From contig RCTD01000009.1 of the NCBI GenBank assembly GCA_014898415.1, positions 1,736,001-1,800,000 of the forward strand: a stretch of 64,000 bases of DNA, in the 5' to 3' direction. The notes under the pieces are model-generated. The model was given only the letters and a program-made list of their open reading frames with translations. It did not search any database and was not told where the DNA came from. Of the stretch, positions 47,481-58,989 are shown one piece after another; positions within the stretch are counted from its first letter, which is position 1, and every line of letters begins with the position of its first letter. The translations under genes were made by a program, and so were the position numbers. Origin of the DNA: Stromatinia cepivora (taxonomy: Eukaryota > Ascomycota > Leotiomycetes > Helotiales > Sclerotiniaceae).

Positions 47481-49028
47481 ATGCAACGAACTCCTCCTCC
47501 CGTACGCTCCGAACCTTCGAAAGCATATTCTGAGGAACCCTCTCCTTCTCCTCAATTATTTCAACAACCCTTCGAAGAAAATATGAATACAGGATTGGAT
47601 AACGTTACCATTGGAAGAAAGAAGACTGGTAAAGAGAAGATTCCAGTGCATGAAGCCGATGCTCCCAGCGGTTCAATTGCTCCTTCCGAACCACCATTAC
47701 AACTACAAGATCTCTATGCAATGGTTATGAGTTTGAAAGAGGAGAATCGACAATTGAAAGCTATGGTGACGACGAGCTCTGCAACAGTGCAACCTCCTTC
47801 TGAGCCCCAAGTGATGCCTACACAGGCATCCAGGTCAACAGCAGTACCTGGGACTCCCCTTATTCCCTCAATCGAAATTCAAGGACCTTCATCCAAGCAA
47901 ACCCGAAGATCCCGAAGTCAGAGGAAGAAAACTTTGATCAGACGACCTGATCACCAGGGGCCCTCCGAGGATTCTCCTTCCCTTTCAGGAAGTGACGACC
48001 CACCTAATAATCAGGGGTCCCCTCACTCAAGAAGCCGACCTAACCGGTCAAGATCGCATTCCCGCGCCAGTCACAACTCGCAGCAAGATGCATATGCACC
48101 AAAACCCACAAATCTTACTACTAAACTTAGCGATGGTATTGAACCTAAAGCTAGTTTGTGGCAATTATTGGTCATAGAACGACTCGAGCTGTATGCTACA
48201 TCACTTAAGAGTGAAACGCAACGCCGCGCATACGTAATCGACCAAACCGAATCGGAAGCACAAGCACATTGTCATGCTCTTTACGTACGAGTGCCCCGAC
48301 TCACGGCACTCGAATTGGTCGAACAACTTGCAGCGATCTATCGGAACCCGGCCGAAGTCGATGATGCTCGCTCTCAATACGAGATGTGGGTCATGCCTAA
48401 TACGACTCGACATGGCAACTTCCTAGAATGGTATAGGAAGTTCAGACTACTTGCTACCCAAGCGGAGATTACCGACGATAAGGTCCTATTCAGGGATCTC
48501 GAACGGAAGATTTCCGATTTTCTCTCGCGAGCGGTAGCAATACCCATTAAGGATTGCAAGACTACGGAAGAACTCGCGAATATACTCACTAGAGTAGATC
48601 AAAATGAAGTTTCATTACGAGAACGAAACCGATACCGCGTTGGTCGAGAAGCCCCTGTAGCTACTCGCAAACCAACGGCTACTACGAACCCCTTGCAACC
48701 CTCTCGGAGCTCTAACAGCTCCAATTTTGGAACCTCCACGTTCCCGAAACCATTTCCACCCCGGAATACCCCTCCCGGATACACCGGCCCCGCCACACCC
48801 AATAACTATTCGAACTTCAAACGCTCGTCGCCCTCTCCCTCTCCTGGAGCAGCACGTACGTCGACGCCTCGTATCGATAACCTCAATGAGATCGAGACGG
48901 TACAAGAAGAAGCAGAAGAATTCGAAGAATATCGGGATGCCGAAGAAGACTTCAGCCCAGAAGCTACAGCTGAAGCCATGCAGAATGCCCGCTTAGAAGA
49001 AGAAAAGCGTTTAAAACCAAACGCTTAG
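47481..49028 (+). CDS. Gag of the Ty3 element
   Basis: 515 residues from ATG 47481 to TAG 49026. The N terminus is Pro/Ser/Glu-rich. A basic RS-like stretch (KQTRRSRSQRKKTLIRRPD, then SRSRPNRSRSHSRASHN) may bind RNA. The structural Gag core at about residues 220-380 has LWQLLVIERLELYATSL, LVEQLAAIYRNPAEVDDA and FLEWYRKFRLLATQAEI. No CCHC zinc knuckle is present. Instead a Pro/Ser-rich part leads to a very acidic C terminus (IETVQEEAEEFEEYRDAEED). The last codons hold a slippery heptamer that leads into pol. Confidence 0.9.
   Translation: MQRTPPPVRSEPSKAYSEEPSPSPQLFQQPFEENMNTGLDNVTIGRKKTGKEKIPVHEADAPSGSIAPSEPPLQLQDLYAMVMSLKEENRQLKAMVTTSSATVQPPSEPQVMPTQASRSTAVPGTPLIPSIEIQGPSSKQTRRSRSQRKKTLIRRPDHQGPSEDSPSLSGSDDPPNNQGSPHSRSRPNRSRSHSRASHNSQQDAYAPKPTNLTTKLSDGIEPKASLWQLLVIERLELYATSLKSETQRRAYVIDQTESEAQAHCHALYVRVPRLTALELVEQLAAIYRNPAEVDDARSQYEMWVMPNTTRHGNFLEWYRKFRLLATQAEITDDKVLFRDLERKISDFLSRAVAIPIKDCKTTEELANILTRVDQNEVSLRERNRYRVGREAPVATRKPTATTNPLQPSRSSNSSNFGTSTFPKPFPPRNTPPGYTGPATPNNYSNFKRSSPSPSPGAARTSTPRIDNLNEIETVQEEAEEFEEYRDAEEDFSPEATAEAMQNARLEEEKRLKPNA
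49010..49016 (+). promoter_or_regulatory. Putative -1 ribosomal frameshift heptamer T TTA AAA
   Basis: In the gag frame (codons CGT TTA AAA CCA) this is an exact X XXY YYZ heptamer, six codons before the gag stop. A -1 slip here enters a frame that is open through 49061 and into pol, reading ACC AAA CGC TTA GAC and onward. The decayed copy keeps TTTAAAA at the same place (minus strand near 40150) and its pol frame is also open upstream of the protease Met. A downstream pseudoknot was not checked. Confidence 0.65.
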
Positions 49029-49060
49029 ACTCCGTCTCCATCCTAAGCGCTATACGGGAT

Positions 49061-52000
49061 ATGAGATTTCTTGATCTAACCAAGCTTATGGGAGGAGAAG
49101 CACTCACCCTCCCCTGCAACCTTTCAAAAAATGGTTACACTTATCGATCAAGAGCACTCATTGACTCTGGAGCAAATGGATTCGCTTTTATTAATACCAC
49201 GCTCCTTACTTGTTTATTTCCTATGTTTAAACCCAGAATTATGCCGCTTGAAGCTTCAATTGAAGTTAAAGGGTATAATGGTGTGCAAGGCCATGCCATT
49301 ACCCATTTCACATTCCTTAATTTAACGGTCGATGGCCGTGAACAATCTTTTGTCCCTTTCCTTATTACTGAATTAGGGAGTTATAGTGTTATTTTAGGTA
49401 GACTTTGGTTATCAGAGACTCGAGCGAAGCTCGATTGCTTCAATAGACGTCTTGAATGGCCTAAAGAGAGACCCCGTACCATCTCCTATTCGAATAATCT
49501 CCTCGTTACCCAATCATCCCTTCGCAAACGGAAGATCGATCGATTAGCCCAACAAGATGCTGATCGACGAGATGACCAGCTCGAAGAATATTGGAATCGA
49601 AGAGATTCACAACTGAGCAGATCAATCGCAGTTGGTGATGTACAACAAGAACCTTCAAGTATGAACGCAATACAGACTCTTGTTGAAAAGGAAGAGGCCC
49701 CGATTCCTTTCAAGTTCAATCCACCTCCTTCCCAACCAATCACACCACCACTGCAGATCTACGAATGCCTCCCCCGTATGTCGCCCGAAGTCCTCGATCT
49801 ATGCGCACTCAAACCCGATAAGTTCCAATTAGAATGCAAGAGAGATGAACAAACTGAACTCTTTACCATTACTCTGAAAGAACTCGATGATGTGATAGAC
49901 TTCCGACGGAACGAACGATATGCGGAAGAGAGAGTGTTGGTTGCCCTGACCGAATTCAAGAATACGAAAGTTCGAGAGAAACTCGATCGAGCACTGGCCG
50001 AAATCGATTCAGAACCTGAAATACCATCTGAATATCGACAGTATCATCGAGCCTTTTCCAAGCATGAATCAAATATCTTGCCTCCTAACCGATCTTATGA
50101 TCATAAAATCATATTGGAAGGCGAAGGAGAACAAGCCTTGCGCTACAGCCCGCTTTACAAGATGTCCCTGGAACAACTGGAAGTCGTCAAAGAATATATT
50201 ATGGATAACCTCAGCAAAGGTTTCATTGAACCCAGTCAAGCCCCTTATGCTGCACCCGTCCTATTCGTCAAGAAACCCAATGGTAGTTTGAGGTTCTGTA
50301 TAGACTTCAGATTATTGAATTCCTTGACGCGTAAGGATCGGTATCCCCTCCCTTTGATCGACGAAACGCTTTCTCGGCTTTCCGGTGCTAAGGTCTTTAC
50401 CAAACTCGATATTCGTCAAGCTTTCCATCGCATAAGAATGGATCCTGCTTCGGAAGAGTATACTACCTTCCGAACCCGATACGGATCATACAAATGCAAG
50501 GTCGTACCATTCGGATTAACGAATGGTCCCGCAACCTACCAGCGTTATATGAATGATGTTCTATTCGATTACCTAGACGTCTTCTGTACAGCATACCTCG
50601 ACGATATTCTAATCTATTCCGAGAACGAAGAAGAGCACCAAACTCACGTTAAGCTAATTCTCGAACGATTAGAAGCCGCTGGCCTACAAGCGGATCTCAA
50701 GAAATGCGAATTCAACGTTACACGCACCAAGTACTTGGGCTTTATCATCTCTACTAAAGGAGTAGAGGTGGACCCTGAAAAGATTGAGGTAGTTGAGAAT
50801 TGGACCTTTCCGACAACAGTGAAAGGGATCCAATCATTCCTCGGTTTTTGCAATTTTTATCGACGGTTCATTAAGGACTACGGTATAATAGCGAAACCTC
50901 TCAACGAACTCACTAAAGCAAACGTTAAATTCGTATTCGACGAAGTATGCCAAAACGCATTCAATATCTTGAAGAAAAAGCTTATCTCTGCTCCGCTTTT
51001 GCAACACTATAATCACCGACTCCCCTGTATGCTCGAAACAGACGCATCCGATGGGGTAGTTGCTAGTGTGTTATCACAACAGCATGGCGAAGATTGGTTT
51101 CCCGTAGCTTATTTCTCCAAGACCATGGTTGCCGCTGAACTGAACTACGAAGTTCATGACAAGGAAATGCTGTCAATCATTCGATCTCTCAATCATTGGA
51201 GAGCGGAACTCGCCGGCTCACCACATAAAATCAAGGTTTATACCGACCATAAGGCCCTCGAATATTTCATGACTACCAAGACTCTCAACGCCCGACAAGC
51301 TCGCTGGGCAGAAGTTCTAGCCGATTATAACTTCATCATTATGTATCGCCCTGGAAAAGATAACCCTCTCGCCGACGCCTTAACCCGTCGGACCGACGAG
51401 TTGGATCTCCAGAACTATACCAAGAAGAAGAATCGCCTCCAGCAGCTTATTAAAGATAACCAAGTTGATACCGAAATCATGAGAAAAGCCTTACGAAAGC
51501 ACTACCCAGACGAAACAGCGATTACTAGCATCGATTTGAGTGAAATCGCTCCTCGATTCGATCTAGTTAACCGTATCATCGAAGCAAATAAAACTACAGA
51601 TAGCTTGCTAGCACTCAGAATGCAAGCTACCCAAGGTTACAAGCATATATCACTCCAAAATGACCTCTTGCTTTACGATGACCGCCTGGTGGTGCCTGAC
51701 GTCGACAACCTTCGAACTTACCTGATTCGTGAAGCCCATAATTCCGTTTCCACTGCTCATCCTGGTACGAGCAAAACCTACCTCTTATTATCTCAACAAT
51801 ACTACTGGCCCAGAATGCACGATATCGTAGCCAGATATATACGCAATTGTTATGTTTGCAAACGCAGTTCCGTTTTATACGATTGTACCCCCGGTTTATT
51901 GTATCCACTTCCGATTCCTAATCGAGCATGGCAATATGTCACTATGGACTACTGCAGCTTTAATAAGGATAAATACGGATATGACAACGTTTTAGTCATT

Positions 52001-53128
52001 ATTGATTGATTGACGAAGCAAGCTATTTCCATACCTTGTCACAAATCAATCGATGCTCGAGCTCAAGCACAACTATATCTCTACCACGTATATCGATATT
52101 ATGGTCCCCCTGACACTATAGTATCGGATCGCGGCCCCCAATTCATATCACAGTTCTGGAAGGAATTCAGCCAAATCCTAGGAACCGATCTCAAACCATC
52201 CACTGCTCACCATCCCCAAACCGATGGTCAAACTGAGATCTATAATCAGTACCTTCAGCAGCGGTTAAGGCCGTTTGTTAGCTACTATCAAGACGATTGG
52301 TCAGAATTCCTACCTATGATGGATTACGCGCAACTTACTCTTCCACACGACTCCTTAGGAGGGCTCACACCCTACGAAACCCTATACGGGCATGCACCGA
52401 AACGTGCATGGGAATGGAAGGAAGACGCTAGTAAGCCAACAGACGATATGAATGTGCGTGATGCCCGCATATACGCAGAACGCAATAGACTAGCTCTCGC
52501 GCGAGCGAAAGAAGGCCTATTGCATGCCCAAGCCAAGATGTCGAAATCCACGAATGCTCACCGGCGTGAGGTCGATTTCGATATCGGAGATTATGTATGG
52601 CTCAATGTGAAGAGTTATCCTACCCAGAGACCATCCAAGAAGCTGGACTTCCCAATTCAAGGAAGATTCAAGATCATTGGTCGATCTGGGAGCTCTTTTA
52701 AGCTCGAACTCCCGACTACGATGAAAATTCATCCTGTTTTCCCTCCAGATCGATTACGCAAGGTATATGACGATCCTCTTCCTGGTCAGATACTCGAACC
52801 ACCTCCGCCTATTAATATAACTGGTGATTCGGAATGGGAAGTGGAGAAGGTTCTAGCAGTAAAGAAAGTACGAAAAACCTTATTATACAGAGTCTCGTGG
52901 CTTAATAGCGATACCGATCTTACCTGGTATCCTGCTTCCGATCTTAAAACATCACCGCACCTCTTGCGCGATTTTCACCTGGCCAATCCAACGTTGCCTG
53001 GTCCTCCTAATCGACTAATCGATTGGATAAGGCTCTATGAGAGCGGAGAGGATAATTATAATCATATGGATGACGATTCACCCATGAAACCAAGGGAAAG
53101 AAAAGTGTTCTTCAATACAGCAGACTAG
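49061..53128 (+). pseudogene. Pol polyprotein (PR-RT-RNaseH-IN) with one in-frame stop
   Basis: The first part (49061-52009) has the aspartic protease ALIDSGANGFAFIN; reverse transcriptase KPNGSLRFCIDFRLLN, FTKLDIRQAFHRIRM and catalytic FCTAYLDDILIYS; RNase H METDASDGVVASVL; integrase zinc domain with H-x-H and C-x2-C (NCYVCKR); and the first integrase Asp in WQYVTMDYCSF. A TGA at 52007-52009 interrupts it after VLVIID. The same frame continues with the second Asp (VSDRGPQFIS) and the Glu (HPQTDGQTEIYNQY), and ends in a chromodomain-like tail (WEVEKVLAVKKVRKTLLYRV, DLTWYPASDL). TGA most simply derives from CGA by one C-to-T change. Without readthrough, the enzyme lacks an active integrase core. 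Confidence 0.92.
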
Positions 53129-53783
53129 ATGTTATGATTTTATGATGGTGCGTGCGCATACGATCGTGAAAGGATCAAAAACCCATACAAATTCGAGGGA
53201 ATTTGATCGTATACGCACATGGCCCGAGCTCCATACAACAGACGAGCTGCCACCACCAAGACAATACGAAGGCAATATATTTCAAAAGCTCATGCCTATG
53301 ATCATTTCAAAAATCATGCAAAGGGAAGCTTGAACATGGTAAGAACGAAATATGACGTCACCCCTGTCGATTTCGTTCAATTTGGTTGATTTGGTCAATT
53401 TGGTCGATTAACTTGGTCGATTTCGGAATTGACCATATCAACCACCCATCATCACTATACCATAATTCAACCTCCTTCCCTTTTCTATTGAAACTTTTTC
53501 CTTTCAGAGGTTCCCCAAATCAAGGAGAATACGAATCAATATTAATTTAACCAATTGATGAACGATTTGGTCGATTTGGTCAATTCATTCGTCATTTTGG
53601 TCAATTTGGTCGATTAATTTGGTCAATTTGGTCAATTTCCAGTAAATTGACCAAATCAACCAAAATGACCAATCTAATTGATTTAAAGCTCATGAACCTT
53701 CACAAAACCTGGTTTCCGATGAAATAGCAATGGAACAGAGGAGTGAAACGCTCGAGGGCGAGCTTTTCCGAAGGGGGGGGTAG
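53129..53783 (+). other. Noncoding 3' tail and polypurine tract of the Ty3 element
   Basis: About 650 bp. From 53370 to 53680 it is filled with GGTCAATTTGGTCGATTAA-type short repeats in both orientations, which could fold. It ends in AAGGGGGGGGTAG at 53772-53783, the polypurine tract for plus-strand priming. The decayed copy has the matching region at 35393-36060. Confidence 0.75.
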
Positions 53784-54065
53784 TGTCACGAATCGTGAAC
53801 CACAGGAGGCTAACCACGTGATACCTCTTATCTCCCACGTCCATTGATGAGCTGATCGTCCGTGCACATGCGTTACGATTCATGCGATTTAGTATGGTAA
53901 AATGGTGACCCTAATAACACATGCGCACAACCCCGCAGCTTACGAATGGGTATTTGTGTATATATATCTAGTCGCTCCTTACGAGCCATAGTTCTTCAGT
54001 TGTAGATTCTAAAGAACATAATTGACCCTGTTTATTCAGCTCTACTACGGCTCTTGTGCGTCACA
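53784..54065 (+). repeat. 3' LTR of the near-intact Ty3 element
   Basis: 282 bp, identical to 47022-47303 as far as I can read, followed by TATAT. Confidence 0.95.
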
Positions 54066-54070
54066 TATAT

Positions 54071-55133
54071 TAATTATCTTCTCTAATGAGTATATACTTT
54101 ATAAATTAATCCGTAATATAATAGTAATTGTTGTTAGGCCTCCGGTGTATAGAAATTATAGAGAATGATAATAATATAATATTAAAATTAAGTCTAATAT
54201 TTTATTTTCGGACTATTATTTCTTTTTTGGATAACTTTTTCATATCAAAAATTATAAAAATCAATATTTTTAATTTTTTTATTTATAAATATTATTTTTT
54301 GAAATTTTGAGTATATATTTATTATTTATATAATAATAAATTTAGAAAATTTCCGATTTTTTACGATTTTTTTTATTAAGATATTCAAGATTGAATTTTC
54401 AAATTTTAATTTATATATATGTTGGAAATGAGGCCATCATAGGATTAGAATTGAGGTCACGTGATCACAATGGTGCACAGACCATATTTGGGGATAATCT
54501 CAATTCTATTCCTACTAGAATAATAGATCCTTAGTTCAACCTACATAATCAACAATACTACTACTTCCTGCACCAAAAGTTAACATTTATATTTATTTTT
54601 TTTTCAAAATAATAAAAAATCTAAGAAGAATAAGAAGAGTATCAATTCTAAAAATAATTAAAGGATCAAAAAGATTTAAAAATGTTTTTGTAGAATTGAA
54701 TCTAAATAGAATAACGGAATTGATTATGATTATATTATTTATAATTATAAAATTATAAAGTTAGTATTTATCGAAAGAATCAATTTATTATTTAAAAGAG
54801 TATTCAGCGAAAATAAATTATAAGTCATTAGGGATCGAATAAGATTGTATTTATAAAAGCAATTTTATTCTAATTAAATTAAAAGAAAATGAATAAAAAG
54901 TTTTATTGATCCTTTAGAACTTTCAATCAATATTGTTATTTTGGATATTCGATATAATTAATCAGGGGTATATTCTATAATAATAAAAGTATATTATTTA
55001 TTTAATAATATTTTATTCAATAATTGTAGTATTATATATATTATAAATAGTATATCTTTATTAGATGATCATTGATATCGATTATCCGATTCTAATGATT
55101 TTGTAGAAATAAATATTTCCAGTTTCCAAATCC
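54071..55133. other. AT-rich intergenic, RIP-like
   Basis: No gene recognised. Poly-AT sequence after the Ty3 target duplication. Confidence 0.4.
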
Positions 55134-56520
55134 TAACTATTATTCCTAGGATTTTTTTGATGGTCACCACCGATGATAACCCATTTCGACAGGGGGGTGA
55201 TGACCCAGCCAAAAAAAGTCACCATTTGATCATCACTCCTTTACGCTTCAATTTTGAGCTTTTTGAAAATCTGAAAACAGAATTCAATAGAGATTCAATT
55301 GAATTATAATTATTTGAAATCTAATTAAAATTATCTTTTAAATTGATTAATCTATATAGATTATATAAAAATTTGATTTTGATAAAATTGAAGAAAAACT
55401 AGAAAAATAGGAAAATAAAAACCCTAAAAAGTTACCATTTGATCATCACTTTTCTATATTCCAATTTTGAGTTTTTTGAAAATCTAAAAAAAGAATTCAA
55501 TAAAAATTCAATTGAATTATATTTATTCGAAATCTGATTGAAATTATCTTTTGTATTGATTGATTGTTACTATTTTGAATCAATATATTTAAAAGGTTCA
55601 ATAAAAGCATTAATATTTTTGATATAAAAATTTGGACTTTTTTAAAATGGGGTATCAATTATATCAAAAAAAAATTGATCTTGAATTTCAATTTATTAAA
55701 TCAATTATAAATTAAGAAAAAGATATTTAAAAAAGAAAAAAAAATATATTTCAGAATCCCGAAATCAGGATATTTTCTATAATGTTTTAAAAATTGAAAA
55801 ATATTGAAATTGAAAATCGATGATATATATATATATATTGATATAAATATATTTCATTGTTCAAATAGAATAATATAGATCTAATCATATTAATACCTAA
55901 GTATTAATGGTTTTGAATACCATTAATACCGGTTTAAATGGAACTGCCCTGATATATAGTGTAATATAGCGAATCATATTATTCAGGATATAGATCAGGA
56001 TTGTTCTATTATTTCAATCAAGATTGAAATTATAGTAATTCTCTGTATAATATTTGATTCAAATAATATTTCGTATTTGGATTCAAAATATTAATTGATC
56101 ATTCGTCATATTAATCAACAATACACTCCATTTGACAAACCCTTTGAATTAAGATCATTTTGTTAATTTCAATTTAAAATTCAATATCACTATAGCAACG
56201 ATCTCAATTTATATATATCAAATGAATTCTTATTCAAATTGAAATCTTTTCTTCTTTAGAATTATATTCTATCTTCAAATCTTTCAAATCTTTTAAATCC
56301 TTCAAAATCTTTCAAATCTTATATTATATTATTCTTTTGAATTAATATTATTAAAAATAACTAATTATCAAATCTCCTTTTCTTTTTTCAATTTTTTTGA
56401 ATTTGATATTAATGAATTATTTAATGATTTTCGAAATTCTAGGGATTTCGAAGCCAAATTGGCTTTTCAAGAAATTGATTAAATATCATTTCTTTCTTAT
56501 TATTCAGTATTTCAATAAAA
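55134..56520 (+). mobile_element. Truncated, strongly RIP-mutated copy of the helicase element
   Basis: A direct repeat of 57733-59150. It covers the hairpin module, about 1.2 kb of leader and the first roughly 40 codons of the helicase-type gene, where the start ATG is ATA and the frame is interrupted by stops. Differences from the second copy are C-to-T/G-to-A. It dissolves into AT tandem repeats after 56520. Confidence 0.8.
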
Positions 56521-57000
56521 TTATAAAGAATTGAAATATTGAAAGATTAATATCGAAAGAGTATATTAAAAGATTATATATTAAAGAATTAATATAAAAA
56601 AATTCTATATTTTATATTGAAAAATTATTTATTGAAAAATTATTTATTGAAAAATTATATATTTTATATTAAAAGAATAATTTTTATTAAAAGATTATTT
56701 ATTGAAAGATTATTTATTGAAAGATTATTTATTGAAAGATTATACATTGAAAAATTATATATTTTATATTAAAAGAATAATATTAAAGATTAATATTAAA
56801 AGATTATATATTGAAAAATTATATAACCCTAAAATTATATATTGAAAAATTATTTATTGAAAGAATAATATTGAAAAAATAATATCAAGAAATAATTTAT
56901 TAAAGATTAATATTAAAAGATTATATATTGAAAGATTATATATTGAAAGATTATTTATCAAAAGATTAATATTAAAAATAATAAAAGAATAGATTTAAAT
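56521..57000. repeat. AT tandem array
   Basis: Short units such as ATTATTTATTGAAAGATT and AATTATATATTGAAA repeated dozens of times. No coding content. Confidence 0.75.
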
Positions 57001-57090
57001 TTATATATATATATATTTATTAAATTGATAATAATAAAAGAATAAATTCGAATTTATAATATTAATAATATTATAATAATAATTCTAATA

Positions 57091-57365
57091 AACTTTTATT
57101 ATAAACTCTTTTATAAATTTAAAAGTCCTTTGATGAACTTTTATTATAGATTCTCTTATAGACTTAAAAGTCCTTTAATGAGCTTTTATTATAGGCTTCC
57201 TTATAAGTTCAAAAGTCCCCCAATAAACTTTTATTATAGATTTAAAAATCCTTTGATAACTTTTATTATAGGTTTTTTTATAAACTCAAAAATCCTTTGG
57301 TAAGCTTTTATTATAGACTTAAAAATCCCTTGGTGAACTTTTATTATAAATTTTTTTATAAGCTA
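57091..57365. repeat. Tandem minisatellite
   Basis: About seven units, alternating roughly 45 and 33 bp, each starting AACTTTTATTATA and ending AAAAGTCCTTTGATG or close variants. Confidence 0.8.
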
Positions 57366-57756
57366 TAAAGCCTATAAATTATTCCCGATGAATTTTCATT
57401 ATATAGTTATAAATTATACAAACATATAATTTAGACTCTATATATTTATAAGGGGAATCACCGGAAGTTAATTTTATTAATAATAATTTTACATATAAAA
57501 TAATTTATCGGAAATTATTTTTTTTGTATAAATCAATTGTATATAGAATTTCGACTAATAAAGATTCTATAAATATATGAAGAGGATAACCTGAAAAGTA
57601 TTCAATATATAGTGATTCTAATATTAATGCTTTTTAAACCTTAAAAAATCATTTTAAACTTTCCTCTTTAATTCTAAATCCTAATTATTGATTCCCAATT
57701 AAATATTTAGGGCTTTATTAATTAATAGACCCTAACTATTATTCCTAGGATTTTTT

Positions 57757-57833
57757 TGGTGGTCACCACCGGTGGTGACCCATTTCGACAGGGGGGTGGT
57801 GACCCAGCCAAAAAAGTCACTATTTGGTCACCA
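57757..57833 (+). repeat. Palindromic GGTCACCACC module, best-preserved copy
   Basis: Contains the perfect 20-bp palindrome GGTCACCACCGGTGGTGACC, then GGGGGGTGGTGACCC...AAAAAAGTCACT...GGTCACCACTCC, an inverted repeat spaced by about 20 bp. Confidence 0.85.
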
Positions 57834-58989
57834 CTCCTCTACGCTTCAATTTTGAGCTTTTTGAAAATCTGAAAAAAGAATTCAATAGAGATTCAATTGA
57901 ATTATAGTTATTCGAAATCTGATTGAAATTATCTTTTAAATTGATTGATCTGTATAGATTGTATAAAAATTTGATTTTGATGAGGTTGAAGAAAAACTAG
58001 GAAAATAGGAAAATAAGAACCCTAAAAAGTTACCATTTGGTCACCACTCCTTTACACTTCAATTTTGAGTTTTTGAAAATCTGAAAAAAGAATTCAATAG
58101 AAATTCAATTGAATTATATTTATTTGAAATCTGATTGAAATTATCTTTTGTATTGATCGATTGTTACTAATTTGAATCAATATATTTAAAAGGTTCAATG
58201 AAAGCATTGATATTTTTGATATAAAAGCTTGGACTTTTTTAAAGTGGGGTATCAACCACATCAAAAAAAAATTGATCTTGAATTTCAATTTATTAAATCA
58301 ATTATAAATTAAGAAAAAGATATTTAAAAAAGAAGAAAAAATATGTTTCAGAATCCCGAAATCAGGATATTTTCTATAGTGTTTTAAAAATTGAAAAATA
58401 TTGAAATTGAAAATCGATGATATATATATATATATTGATATAAGTATATTTCGTTGTTCAAATAGAACAATATGGATCTGGTCATATTGATGCCTAAGTA
58501 TTAGTGGTTTTGAGCACTACTAATGCCGGTTTAAGTGGAGCTGCCCCGATATATAATATGACGTAGCGAATCATATTATTCGGGATACAGGTCAGGGTTG
58601 CCCTATTATTTCAATCTTGATTGAAATCGTAGTAATTCTCCGTATGATATTTGATTCAAATAGTGTTTCGCATTTGGATTCAGAGTATTAGTTGATCATT
58701 CATCGTATTAGTCAGCAATACACTCCATTTGACAAACCCTTTGAATCAAGATCATTTTGTTAATTTCAATTTAAAATTCAATATCACTATAGCAACGATC
58801 TCAATTTAAAATTCAATATCACTATAGCAACGATCTTAATTTATATATATCAAGTGAATTCCCATTCAAATTGAAATCTTTTCTTCTTTAGAATTATATT
58901 CTATATTCAATTATCTTCAAATCTTTCAAATCCTTCAAAATCTTTCAAATCCTATATTATATTATTCTTTTGAATCAATATTATTAAAA

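Larger units (their letters stand above)
47022..54065 (+). mobile_element. Near-intact Ty3/Gypsy retrotransposon with chromodomain-like tail
   Basis: 7044 bp with 282-bp LTRs that I read as identical, flanked by the 5-bp duplication TATAT (47017-47021 and 54066-54070). Order: gag (47481-49028), -1 frameshift site (49010-49016), pol with protease, reverse transcriptase, RNase H and integrase (49061-53128). A 650-bp noncoding tail follows, then a G-rich polypurine tract at the 3' LTR. Integrase downstream of RNase H places it in Ty3/Gypsy (Metaviridae). Only one inactivating change is visible in pol (TGA 52007). Identical LTRs mean a recent insertion, in contrast to the RIP-wrecked sibling at 35111-42141. 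Confidence 0.95.
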
